The notes below the pieces were generated by a model. The model saw only the letters and a program-made list of their open reading frames with translations. It did not search any database and was not told the origin of the DNA. A DNA stretch of 64,000 bases from Theobroma cacao. Taxonomy: Eukaryota; Streptophyta; Magnoliopsida; Malvales; Malvaceae. This document shows, in pieces, positions 53,523 to 64,000 of this stretch (positions are counted from its first letter, which is position 1; each line of letters starts with the position of its first letter). The DNA is taken from positions 31,326,628-31,390,627 of the forward strand of contig NC_030853.1 in the NCBI RefSeq assembly GCF_000208745.1, given 5' to 3'. A program made the position numbers and the translations under genes.

Positions 53523-54176
53523 TCAGTTCTCCCAATTCCAAACATTCAATGCCTTTCCCAATTCAGAGCTGACAAAAGCATCAACACAAGCATACTGGAC
53601 CTGCTCTGGAGAAAGCCAATAAGCATCCCAATCACTAGCCCCAACCTCTCTAGGCTTCCTAACCCCACGAGCACCCAAAAGTACCCCAGCCAACGTCTCC
53701 ATAGACAACTGCTTACTCAACCCGCATCTGTCAGCAGCAACATCACGAGCATCAACGATCCTCATAACGGTAAGCATATGATTCGACCTCATCAGCATGT
53801 CCTCATCATGGTAGTTCCAAACGCCGACGAAAGTAGCACGAGGATCAGCCAGGAAGCGGCGGAGAGCTTGGGGCACGTGAGTTGCATGCAGGAGTTGGAA
53901 GATGAGGCATTGGCGTCCAACGCAAAGCTGGAGAGTGGCTGCTGGAGCACGGTCTCTGGAAACGGTAGGGGTCCATTGGACCCCAAGGCCGACGACTAGT
54001 GTGTCGCGGTGGAAACGGTGGAGACTGAGGACTCTGAAGATCCATTTGCGGACAACAGAGGGAGTGGCGGTTACTGTGGTGGTAATGGTTTCTGAGAAGA
54101 AATTCACTGTGAAAGTTCTGAACCTTTCTGGGTTCGGGTTGATATGGGGTAAGATGGAAATGTGGTCGCCGTTCAT
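53523..54176 (-). CDS. DEDD-type 3'-5' exonuclease-domain protein (WRN-exo-like), active site incomplete
   Basis: Intronless ORF of 217 aa, more GC-rich than its surroundings. The fold is that of the small plant Werner-exonuclease-like family: VRKWIFRVL (42-50), first strand VVGLGVQWTP (61-70), ATLQLCVGRQCLIFQLLHA (80-98), FVGVWNYHDEDML (116-128), then the helical part LSPEQVQYACVDAFVSSEL (188-206). Active enzymes have D-x-E in the first strand; here these positions are Gly65 and Gln67. An Exo II Asp (about 124) and the Exo III Tyr195-x3-Asp199 pair are present. So the protein probably keeps the nucleic-acid-binding fold but may lack nuclease activity. It sits upstream of FCA on the same strand and head to head with GAL1. 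A TATAAAAA lies about 165 bp upstream. Biological role unknown. Confidence 0.85.
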   Translation of the reverse strand: MNGDHISILPHINPNPERFRTFTVNFFSETITTTVTATPSVVRKWIFRVLSLHRFHRDTLVVGLGVQWTPTVSRDRAPAATLQLCVGRQCLIFQLLHATHVPQALRRFLADPRATFVGVWNYHDEDMLMRSNHMLTVMRIVDARDVAADRCGLSKQLSMETLAGVLLGARGVRKPREVGASDWDAYWLSPEQVQYACVDAFVSSELGKALNVWNWEN

Positions 54177-54340
54177 GGTTGATTTGCGGACAGTTTTCAG
54201 GCTCTCGAAAATGGGTTTGGTTTATGGTTTCTGGTCAGGGTTTTAGAAGGGTGTAGGTCGTACGTGCAGGCAAGAGACCAGGATAAAGATTGGGTGGAAA
54301 TCGGTAAAAAACAGGAGCAAAACATGGCCTGCTAAATTTG

Positions 54341-54348
54341 TTTTTATA
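54341..54348 (-). promoter_or_regulatory. TATA-like box of the exonuclease-domain gene
   Basis: TATAAAAA on the minus strand about 165 bp upstream of the ATG. Position is plausible, but the region is A+T-rich and such motifs arise by chance. Confidence 0.35.
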
Positions 54349-54349
54349 A

Positions 54350-56580
54350 TTTTTTTTGTTTATGATCATTTTACGTTAAATTAAAAATAAATATTTTTTA
54401 TTCTTTCAAACAACGAAAGTATCTAATTATCTTTCATTTAATTATATATATCATAAGCAAAATCACATGTCGCTATCTTAACTAATAATGAGGAAAATTA
54501 CAAATTCGAGATTCGATAAAAATAATATTTTTACTTAATTAAACTTAGTACTACTAATTATTTTTAACCATTTTGAAACCAAACTTATAAACATACTATA
54601 ATAGGCTAAGCAGGTAATTAGCTTACAATATAGAATTTATATATTACTAATGAGGATAATGTTCAAAATAATCACTTTATTTAAAATAATAGATCCAATT
54701 TTATTGTCTTTTTTGATAAATATTGCATGAGTATTTTTTTTCACGGTATACATAGAAAATGATTTATCAAAATGGCTGAGATGTCTTTTGATTACACACA
54801 TTTAACTCAAATATTTATTTGCCAAATTTAATTCGTTGGAGAGTGGACTCATCAAACTATTCTCCTATTGTTTTCATGCATTAAAATGATGATGTGTTTC
54901 TTTTTTTTTATAATGTCGAAATACTATATAATAAAAAATATATGTTTTAGATCCTCACTCAACTTAAAACTTCTAAAATATATATATAATGAAATAAAAA
55001 AATCACTTTTTAGGGAAAATTTCTTTTAACAAATTGTGTACTACAAATACTAATAATTTCTATCAACATCATACATTATGATAATTGCCTAGACAATATG
55101 ACCATATAAATACAAGTGTTGTCTTGTAATTATGAAATGTTTTCACATATATATATTACTTTTAGCACAGTCTATTTTAAATTTGATTTTTTTTTTTACT
55201 TTCCTTGTATTATGGATATTAAATAAAGTGTATTTTGGGTATATAAATATAGGTATTTCATCACTTTAGGTATATCTTTTAGATTGAGAACATAGACTCG
55301 TGATATAGAGGCTTGGTTGAAAACATTGACTCGTGATTTATAGATTTACTTAAACTCTATTTTCAGAATTTAAAATCACACGATATTAAACTTAAGTTTT
55401 GACACGTGACATTTAATAAAGGTTGAGCTTAAGTTTTAACTCGTGACATTTGGTATTATAGCAAATTCGGATCTTCATTAATGTGGAATTTTCATGAAAT
55501 ATATAAGAATCGAAGTAGACTTAAATTAGTATAAGAGTTCCTATCATCTACAAGTAAATAATTAATACAATGCCCTACGAGTAAAGAACCAATGCAAGAA
55601 AGGCGTTACACAATTGAGTGTAGAATGTCATGAATCTAACATCTCTAAGAGATAAGATGAGTCTTAAGTATATAAATATGATTTTTTCACCACTTATCAA
55701 ATGTGTTTTTTGAATTGAAAATATGAATTCGTGATTTATAAATTAATTTAAATTATTTTTTAAAGTTTAAGACTATACAAAGTTGAGTTTAAATTTTGAC
55801 TCTTAACATAAAGTTGGGACTCGTGACTGGTTATCATCTCAACTAGTAACATAAAATAAAAATATAAAAAATTGATTACATGTAATAAAATAATAAAAAT
55901 TTATTTGAATTTTTTTAATAGTTCATTAAGTTTTTTAAAATATTGTGCTTTTCTTTAATATATTTTTCTTTAAAGAGATATCTTAAAATAAAATAATTTT
56001 TTAAAAAAACTCAATAATCTTAATTTTTTATTATAAATTTTTTTTTCATAATTTTTAATTCTTCATATTAAAAAGCATTGAATATCTTATTGTAAAAAAA
56101 TCAAATTTTAATATCAAACACATAAAAGTTAATTTTTTAATTTTCATGAAAATAAAAAAATTAATATATATTTAGGAACCAAAAGAATATTCTTTTTAAA
56201 ACAATTGAGAATGTTGAAAAACTCTTTTTTTACCTCCTTGTCCTATTTTATTTATTTATATTTTATTTGAAATGTTTGAAAATATTTTTTTTTCTAAAAA
56301 CTTAATATTCTTACTTTTTATATATTACAAATTTATTTGTTTAATTAAAAAGTATTGAACATTAATGTTATAAAAAAAATTTAAATTTGAACGCGACTTA
56401 TATAAAATTTAAATTTTTTGTCTTAATTTTTATAGAAAAAATATTTCAAAACAAAGAAAGTATTTTTTTATTACATCTCTAACAATATTTACCTTAGCCG
56501 TAATTACCAATCAGAAATCACGGGCAGTCCTCTCGATTCTCGCATATATCCAAGCTTTATTCCTTTTTTCTCTAAAGAAA
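54350..56580. other. A+T-rich divergent intergenic region
   Basis: About 2.2 kb between two divergent genes. No ORF is supportable. Contains a diverged direct repeat (see 55230-55830) and long A/T runs. Confidence 0.6.
55230..55830. repeat. diverged direct repeats, possibly a decayed mobile element
   Basis: Units starting near 55238 and 55668 share wording in order: a GTATATAAATAT start, a TTTCA(T/C)CACTT block, TAGATTGAGAACATA versus GAATTGAAAATATGA, CTCGTGAT or TTCGTGAT with TTATA, then AAGTTTTGACACGTGACA versus AAATTTTGACTCTTAACA. No terminal repeats or coding remnant can be read. Confidence 0.45.
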
Positions 56581-56590
56581 CAGATATCCG

Positions 56591-56628
56591 CCACGTAACA
56601 TGAAAGTAGCAGAGAGAGAGCCACGTAA
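56591..56628 (+). promoter_or_regulatory. paired CCACGTAA elements in the GAL1 promoter
   Basis: CCACGTAA occurs at 56591-56598 and 56621-56628, exactly 30 bp apart, about 200 bp before the GAL1 ATG. The ACGT core is that of bZIP/bHLH-bound G-box and ABRE-like sites. Function is inference. Confidence 0.4.
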
Positions 56629-56820
56629 AAGCAAAACAGGAAATAAAATATTCTATTGCATCACAAAAAAGGAAAATTATTTTTTAATTTAGTGGTAAAT
56701 AAATAAATAAGATAAAAAGAAGAATTTAAAAAAGGGAGGACTCCTTGAAGAGCTTAATCCAAAGTCAAAAGCTGCTCAATTAAAACTGCTGCGGTGATCA
56801 AGAAAGAGAGACAGAGAGCA

Positions 56821-59800
56821 ATGGCGAAGCACGAAGAGCTTCCGATTCCGATTTACTCTTCATTGGAACCGGTGTACGGCGAAGGATCTCAGCTGGAAGA
56901 AGCTCAGCTTCGATTCAATAAATTGAAGTCCAAGTTTCTGGAAGTCTTCGGTCACCCTCCCGATTTATTCGCTCGATCTCCAGGTCTGATTTTTTCTCTG
57001 TTTTTGGTTGGTTAAGAAGTAAGCGAGAAATTGAATTTAAATCTCTCATTGATATTTGCGTTTTGCATGTTTAGTAATTGTTAAATTGGAACTACGTTTT
57101 GGATAATTTTCTGTTTGGTCGCTGAGAAACATCTTGAGAAAACTAGACAAACAGTATTGACTAAAAACAACTAATTGAAACGGAAAAATAGAATTCTCCT
57201 TCTAGAGTTTTTTTTTTTTTGGGTTTGGCTGTTTTAATTGTGAACATTGGTGATTCTTGAACTCGTTGATTAATCATGAATCGCTGTGCAGGGCGAGTAA
57301 ACTTGATTGGAGAACACATTGACTACGAAGGATACTCAGTGTTGCCAATGGCAATCCGACAAGACACGATTGTGGCAATCCGAAAGCATGATAAAGGGGA
57401 GGCTGAAAAGCTTCTCCGAATTGCTAATGTCAATGATAAGTACACTCCCTGTACTTATCCTGCTGATCCTAACCAGGTTTATGACTTTTCTTTTTTCGGG
57501 CATGTGGTAACTTGATTGTTTTCTGCCAATTATAGTTATTGTCATGCTTATGTTACACTTTGCCAACAGTTTCTTTAGGAGTTTGTATATTTAACTTCCT
57601 TTTTCTGATTGCCTTGGTTCCTGCAACATGCAAAAATGCCATTTTTGTGAGTCTGTTGGCTTACAGTATTGCTCTGAATCTGTGTCAAAATACCTGACAT
57701 TGTTTATTTTGCAGGAAATTGACTTGAAAAATCATAGATGGGGCCACTATTTCATTTGTGGGTGAGATATTGAATTCTTTTGCTCCGTGTATGTAGTTAT
57801 TACAAATTATTGGTATATTTATCCTTTTCCACAAGTATACAAGTACCACTATTTCATTTGTGGGTGAGATATTGAATTCTTTTGCTCCATATATGTAGTT
57901 ATTACAAATTATTGGGATAGTATGCTGCCATGAAATGGTGATGCTAGTAGTATTGGTCATGTAGGTATAAAGGTTATTATGAATATGCCAAGTCAAAAGG
58001 AGTGGATGTCGGTGTGCCAGTTGGCCTTGATGTTCTTGTTGATGGAACAGTTCCTACAGGTATTTTTTGCATCAAGATTTTGCTGCTAATTGAAACTAAT
58101 TGAATAATTCTTTTATATAAGAAATTGACTCTTAAGCTTACATTTCTTTATTCTAGGTTCGGGATTATCAAGCTCTGCAGCATTTGTTTGCTCATCTACA
58201 ATTGCTATTATGGCTGCTTTTGATGTTAATTTCCCAAAGGTATGCTATTTTCACTGAGGTAATCACAAGTCAAATTCCGAAATCCTAATTTCCTAACATC
58301 TCTGCATTTAACAGAAAGAACTTGCCCAAGTTACATGTGATTGTGAAAGGCACATTGGAACACTATCTGGTGGGATGGACCAGGTTTATTTTTTGCTACC
58401 ACGATCATGCTACCAAATTACTTTGTGATTATTGAAAATTGTTTGTCACTTATTATCTTTTTCTTTATGACAGGCAATCTCTGTGATGGCCAAAACTGGG
58501 TTTGCTGAGCTAATAGATTTCAATCCTATTCGTGCAACTGATGTGCAACTCCCTGCTGGGGGAACATTTGTGATAGCTCATTCATTGGCCGAATCCCAAA
58601 AAGCTGTTACAGCTGCTATAAATTATAATAACAGAGTTGTTGAATGTCGATTGGCTGCTGTAAGTTAATAATCCCTTAAGGGTGTGTGTTGGCACGTGTG
58701 TTTCTACGGAGACTCACAATATGCATATTTTTTGAAATTTCAGATTGTGCTTGGTATAAAGCTGGGAATGAAGGCACCAGAGGCAATATCTAAAGTCAAA
58801 ACACTTTCTGATGTTGAAGCCTTATGTGTTCAATTTGCCCGTGATCGTTATTCTAATGATCCTGTCCTTGCTGTCAAGGTTTCTATTATTTAATTTTCTA
58901 CCTCCACAGAATTATGGTGTTTATTTCTTGTTTTATGTTTAAATATCAGTTGCCAACACTTGAATATTCATGATATTACTCTCTCTTCTATTGTGTTAAA
59001 CTATATTTTAATTTTTTTCTGCAGGAATTTTTGAAGGAGGAGCCATATACAACTGAAGAAATTGAGAAAATCACTGAGAAGAATCTTCCATCAATCTTGG
59101 GCGATAATCCGACTTCTTTGGATGTGCTAAAAGCAGCCAAGCACTTCAAGTTGCATCAGGTACATTCTTTTGGTTGAAGTTGGATGGAATTTTATTGAAC
59201 TAATATCGTAATTAATTAGGATTTAAGGTTTTTTTTTATATTGCTTGAACTGATATTCCATATTCTTTATTTTAATTAGTTAGATCCATAGGATTAAATA
59301 GTAGAATTTCAATGAGCTGCTTCAAGAAATTCACAAAGAAAATTGTCTTTTTTATTTTTAGAACCTATATCCTTCCGTATTTTCCTTAGACTTTTGTATA
59401 TTGTGGTGGGTCATTATTCACATTTCACCCACTTGGTTATTTCTTTACTGGAACCAGTACCAGTGATCCTGAGGTAGTGCCTTCTTCCTTGTGTGAAATT
59501 TTGTTAGATTCTGCCACTGGTCTTGATATCATTTTTGTGTATTTTTAACTGTCATCATTAGCAAGAAATATTTTGGTATATTTGTTTATATTATGGTGTA
59601 TTCATTTATCACTCGATTCTAATTTCCAGAGAGCTGCTCACGTGTACTCTGAAGCCAAGCGGGTTCATGCTTTCAAGGATACCGTGTCATCAAGCTTCAG
59701 GTGACTTATAATTTTTTATAATTAGCTATGGTCTTTCACAAGTTCTCATAAAATTTTCAAGGGATTCTTACTCCTTAATTGTTCCCTATGGTGATTTTTA

Positions 59801-60706
59801 ACTCTGTTTTAATGGAGCTATAATCATGCACTTGAAGATTGAATGTCAGCTGATTTTGTTGGTGCCTACGGTATTGATGTTGATTGGAGTTCTTTTGCTT
59901 GTGCAACAGTTGAATATATGATTGTTAACAAGGGCTAAAAATTTATCTTTCTCCTTTTCAAATCAATATCTAAATTGTTCTGTCTGAAAACTTACGGTTA
60001 TAATTATTAACTTATTGTGTAGTGAGGAGGAAAAGCTCAAGAAGCTTGGTGATCTTATGAATGAAAGCCACTACAGCTGCAGTGTTCTGTATGAATGCAG
60101 GTACAACCATCAGAATGTGCATAGCCATTCAAACTTCTCTCTAAGATCATCACTATGACCTCGTTAGAAAAATTTATTTGCTACCCCATTTATTGTTTCA
60201 TCAGAGCTGAGTGGAGCCTTTTCTTATGCATTATAATGATTTTTTGGTCATATTACCAGACTCTGATGTGTCCTATGGTTACAAAATTTTTCCACTATTA
60301 CCGTTACAATCATTTTCAATGTTACTGATGGCAAGTCCACGTGCGTGCTAGTTACCATTTGCTGATCTTTCCTTGTTTTCTGTAACTAGCTGCCCGGAGT
60401 TGGAGGAACTGGTAAAAGTCTGCCGAGACAACGGTGCTCTAGGAGCAAGGCTTACCGGAGCTGGATGGGGTGGTTGTGCAGTGGCCTTGGTAAAAGAGAG
60501 TATCGTACCCCAGTTCATCCTCAATTTGAAGGTACAGCCTTTGTTAGCTTGTAATTTTTTGCTCACATTTCAAACGCCACGGACGCCAGAGCCTTAACAT
60601 TTTGCTTCTGCATTATCAGGAACAATTCTACAAATCGAGGAGTGACTTTGGTCTCTATGTTTTTGCTTCAAAGCCGTCAAGCGGTGCAGCCATTCTTAAA
60701 GTCTAG
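56821..60706 (+). CDS. GAL1: galactokinase
   Basis: Thirteen exons: 56821-56983, 57292-57476, 57715-57761, 57965-58059, 58157-58239, 58315-58383, 58474-58659, 58744-58878, 59025-59159, 59630-59700, 60023-60100, 60390-60531 and 60620-60706. All are GT-AG and the protein is 491 aa, close to plant galactokinases. The start is the first in-frame ATG ([10 protein letters not shown]). It is a GHMP-superfamily kinase with all three motifs: galactokinase signature [12 protein letters not shown] (55-66), phosphate-binding [10 protein letters not shown] (164-173) and C-terminal [13 protein letters not shown] (433-445). It transfers phosphate from ATP to C1 of alpha-D-galactose in the cytosol, feeding galactose from wall and raffinose-type sugar turnover into UDP-galactose and preventing galactose toxicity. 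Intron 3 carries a duplication of the exon 3 end and its donor (see findings). Poly(A) signals lie about 90 and 165 nt after the stop. Confidence 0.97.
57744..57915 (+). repeat. about 70-bp direct duplication spanning GAL1 exon 3 end and intron 3 start
   Basis: Copies at 57744-57813 and 57846-57915, period 102 bp, two mismatches seen (GTGT versus ATAT). The unit holds the last 18 exonic bases, the GT donor and the first part of the intron, so a second identical donor exists at 57864-57865. Confidence 0.9.
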
Positions 60707-60794
60707 TCTCTCTGCTTAACTTATTCATTTTACCACAAAACATTATCCAACTTTACATCTGAAGATACCATTTCATCTGTCTCTAATCCTATCC

Positions 60795-60874
60795 AATAAA
60801 ATATTCGATTGCTCTTAACAGGATGTTGCTTGATGAAACCTTTGGAGTTTTAAGTACCAACAAATTTCAATAAA
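60795..60874 (+). terminator. GAL1 poly(A) signals
   Basis: AATAAA at 60795-60800 and again at 60869-60874, downstream of the stop codon at 60706. Confidence 0.5.
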
Positions 60875-60924
60875 AATTTTGATTGATTTTGCATTATTCG
60901 TTTGGACTAAATCCATGGAGAGAT

Positions 60925-61239
60925 TCATCTGATTACTGGTGCAGAGACTATTCTTCGTACCTTGACACCAGGGGGACCCAACCAGCATTGGTGTTGGGTG
61001 GTGAGGTGAATTTTGATTAATGGCGGAGGCGCCACCGGGCCACCGGTATTGTGCCCACTGTGACCCGACCCCCCCACTTGGGCTTGATCAGTCCAAAAAT
61101 AAGGTAGTTGCTTTTGTCTTTGATGGGCCATGGCTGATTGCAAAAGATCCAAGCCCTCGTGCCCTTGCACCATAAAAATCATCTCAAACTGTTGCCCCCC
61201 ACAGTTGACGTGTACTTTAAAAGGATTAGGGCAACTCAT
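60925..61239 (-). CDS. uncertain ORF, 104 aa, hypothetical
   Basis: ATG-started minus-strand frame in a patch more GC-rich than its flanks, just past the GAL1 3' end. The translation is rich in His, Gln and Gly (for example around QVGGSGHSGHNTGG) with no signal peptide, membrane segment or motif I recognise. A possible splice donor (AAG then GTACGA) occurs near its end, but any following exon would overlap GAL1. It may be a small lineage-specific gene, a gene remnant or chance. Confidence 0.2.
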   Translation of the reverse strand: MSCPNPFKVHVNCGGQQFEMIFMVQGHEGLDLLQSAMAHQRQKQLPYFWTDQAQVGGSGHSGHNTGGPVAPPPLIKIHLTTQHQCWLGPPGVKVRRIVSAPVIR

Positions 61240-62990
61240 CTAATTTAGATATGGGATCCATAATATATCAAATATAAATTATTTTGTCGTATATATATAT
61301 TTTTTAACGTGAATTAGATATTACTTCTGGGTTTTACGATTTTTCAAAAGGTTTGATTATATAGTCTTCAGAAAATTAAGTTGTGACAAATTGGCACTAA
61401 GTCATCGATTAATCACAATTTAAGTTGTTTAATATCTCAAACAAGGTTACCCCCATGAGGCCTAAATAATGTTTTTGTCACATATGTAAGATCCTTGTAA
61501 CGGGATTGTAGGCTTGCTACCTGATATGGTCCCATCCAAATCTTGCATAGACTTGCATGCATGCACCCGTCCTTGTCCAGTAAACACATTAGAGGATCCC
61601 ACATGGTAGGACATAAGACTTGAACTTACCATGCAAATTATATGCTCTTTTCCATCTCCTTTTTCTCTGTTTATTTAGCTATTATTTTAATTTTCTTAAA
61701 AGTTAAAGAAAAATGGACAAATCAACTTTTCGAAACAAATATCTTTGAGTTTTGATGAGTTTTAATTCATTGATTACTCGTTCTTTCTATTAAGAGAATA
61801 GTTTTTTGTTTTTCATATCCGAATTTGAATTTTTTTTCGTTTCTCGATTATGAAAGTAAAAATTCGTAATATCGGAAATAATAATAATTGATATTTTTTG
61901 AATGGGACAAGATTTGAAAGAACTATGACTCCACCAAAAATCGTATCTAATAATGGTTAAGGCATGGGTCCAAATTAAGCTTCCCAACTAGATAGCATTG
62001 AACCCTCTTGCAATTAATCCAACACATTATTTCCATTTTCCTTTGTCGTTGGGCAGCATATAGCATCTTTATCTTTTCTGGGATGCATGAATTGAAAAAA
62101 ATAAAAAAGGCATTATTTGTATCAAAACTTTATTCCCACCCCTTTCTTTGTCTTGGCTTCTTTTGGAAATTTCAGCTGCCTAGAGTTTGAATTTGATCAC
62201 TAAGACTATCTGAATCTTACACACTTACAAAGAGATTTTTATATTGTTTCCCTGAGGACAAGCTTATACAATTACAAGCCCCCATATTAAAAAATGGTGG
62301 ATAACCATGGGATTGTGACATCACTAGCAGGTGGATATCTTGCAGCAAGGTCCCATAAAGTTTGGGTTATTACCTTCAAAGCTGACCGTAATGTCATTCA
62401 TAACACAGGTAACATGCATTTTATTTACTTCATAGCCAATCATACAATTTAGAATCTTATCTCATATGCCTTTTTCAGTCCCCCTGAAAAAGTAAACAAT
62501 AGCTTCATGGTTCATGAACGAGTAAAGAGAAAATGTTTTCTTGACCAAAACAATTTATTTTTGCAAAAAAATCCAAAAACTTAAATCAAACTTATAATAT
62601 TATATTTCATTAATCTTTCATTATTGTTGAATGTATTTAGTTATTGAAAATCGTTTATGTATTATTAGATAACGATTATTCAGTTTATTGTGTTTTATAA
62701 TGTTTTGAGTACTAACTTTATCGAAATCCACGTGATCGGTTTTAAAAATTTTCAACAATGATTGATAGATTTTGCTTTGGATTGCTTTTTATATGTTCTT
62801 CACTTTTGTAGACAACCATGGCCAATTGATTCAGCATGCTGAAAATGTTAAACGTGGAAACCAAGTCGAATTTTCTGAATAAAAATTACACCATTACAGC
62901 TAAAAAGTTGAATGAAGAAGAGGGGGGGGGGGGGGACAAAATTAGAAAAATGAAACGCATGGTGGTAACAAAAGGGAAATAAAAGGAAAA
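61240..62990. other. intergenic region, no supported gene
   Basis: A+T-rich, with short frames only and a poly-G tract at about 62924-62935 near the right end. Confidence 0.55.
62924..62935. repeat. poly-G tract
   Basis: Run of G residues in A+T-rich DNA; length uncertain. Confidence 0.85.
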
Positions 62991-63405
62991 CAGAGGAGCC
63001 GATGGGAACTGCCATGTGTCGGTGCAGTTCAATGACAGCATCGAGTTTATATTTAAAAACCCAAACCAGAAACCAAAGAAATAAAAGTAAGACTCCTTTT
63101 TTTCTCTTTTTTGGTTAGAGGGGAAAGAAGTTTCGAGTTTGTTACGTTTGAAACAGTGTCTTGTCTGTTCAATCTCCAGTTATCTAGTACTTTCCAAGTT
63201 CCCTCCTCACCCTCTCCCTCTCTCTCTCTCTCTCTGTTTTGTTTTTGAATCCAAAGCTGTTAAAACCTCCACATTGCATACATTTGCCAATCTGTTTGTA
63301 TATATATTCTATGGTTTTTCGTAGATGGAATAAGGAAAACATATGCCTGGTTTCTAACTTGTTTTCTGTGCATCGGATCTGGGGTCTTCTTGCTTTCTGT
63401 CCAAG
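62990..63405 (+). promoter_or_regulatory. promoter and untranslated first exon of a + gene leaving the window
   Basis: A TATATTTAA element lies at 63048-63056. A pyrimidine-rich leader with a (CT)n run (about 63216-63234) follows, then a candidate splice donor CCAAG/GTATTT at 63405-63406. The remaining sequence to 64000 is T-rich and intron-like with no coding frame. This is the layout of a gene with a long 5'UTR intron whose CDS begins past 64000. The product cannot be told. Confidence 0.45.
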
Positions 63406-64000
63406 GTATTTTTTTATATATATATACACTTATTTCTTTGATAAAGGAAGCTTTTTTACTTTATTGGGTGTTGATAAATGTGGGGTTTTGATTGGTACAT
63501 TTTCCGGGTTTGAATGGTTTTCTTATGTTTGTGTTGCTTTTGTATGCCTCAAAGCTTTGTCCTTTTGCTCTGTTTCCGAGGCTGTTGATTTTTCATTTTT
63601 TTTTAGAAAAAAGATTCAAGCTTGCCTTGGTTTTTTTGTGGTCATTTTAGGATTTTTTGTGATTGAATTTTCTATATTTTGTCAATGGATGCTGGGTCTG
63701 ATCTTTGCCTCATTGGGATTATAATTTAGAGGCTTGATATTGAGGGGGTTCTGGCTAATGAGCCTAATATAAAAGGAAAAGAGAAAAATTGTTGCTTTTT
63801 TATGCATGGTGGATTATACTTTTTAGTTGAGAGGAGACACAAGCGTGTATGATAAGTTAAATTGCATTTATTGAAGATATTTTCTGAGTTTAAAGTTGTA
63901 AAGTTGACGTCTTTGCTGCTTCAAGTTAAAGTTTAAAATGCATCTTTGTGGGAGGCAATTTTTGTCATGGGATATTCAGGTTGAAATTTTGGTCTCAGAG
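63406..64000 (+). other. probable 5'UTR intron, running off the window
   Basis: Very T-rich, low-coding sequence following the candidate donor at 63406. No acceptor followed by a coding frame is seen before the end. Confidence 0.35.

Noticed and set aside
56794..56820. Nine extra N-terminal codons for GAL1
   Set aside because: The extension would need a GTG start. The ATG at 56821 is the first in frame and matches the family N-terminus.

Overview
This window is nuclear DNA of a flowering plant, almost certainly a core eudicot. It is A+T-rich, holds split genes with short GT-AG introns, (AT)n, (GA)n and (CT)n microsatellites, and plant-only families: WRKY group IIc, class III peroxidase, atypical bHLH of the AIF type, and FCA. 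It is a draft assembly, with Ns at 13658, 28765-28771 and 31271. I cannot name the species; a woody rosid is a guess.

Layout from left to right: a small secreted-peptide ORF (-, 1287-1532); a SINE3-like KASH nuclear-envelope gene (+, 2776-3984); an AIF/bHLH148-like atypical bHLH gene (+, 10003-10665) with a 5'UTR intron; prefoldin subunit 3 (+, 20428-23375, 6 exons); WRKY48-like (+, 33753-35197, 3 exons); PRX40-like class III peroxidase (+, 39341-40618, 4 exons); FCA (-, 41509-51530, 18 coding exons), tail to tail with the peroxidase; an intronless DEDD-type exonuclease-domain gene (-, 53523-54176); galactokinase GAL1 (+, 56821-60706, 13 exons), head to head with the exonuclease gene; a doubtful small ORF (-, 60925-61239); and the promoter and leader of a + gene that leaves the window. 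Long A+T-rich spacers (about 3985-9600, 10670-20420, 23380-33600, 35200-39290, 54250-56780) hold no gene I can support, only microsatellites, decayed repeats and one suspect duplication beside an N.

The genes form no pathway or operon. Their order is informative: from memory, the Arabidopsis counterparts lie in three adjacent groups, At3g06580-06600 (GAL1, bHLH148, SINE3), At5g49510-49520 (PFD3, WRKY48) and At4g16270-16280 (PRX40, FCA). The window looks like an unfractionated ancestral block that Arabidopsis split after genome duplication.

Points of most interest: FCA has an open frame extended upstream of its first AUG with a CTG in strong context, consistent with the CUG initiation reported for Arabidopsis FCA; FCA intron 3 is about 3.95 kb with an AATAAA about 300 nt inside it; the peroxidase needs a GC-AG intron; a GAL1 exon end and its splice donor are duplicated in the following intron; the exonuclease protein lacks the first catalytic Asp/Glu pair. 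I found no previously undescribed multi-gene system.
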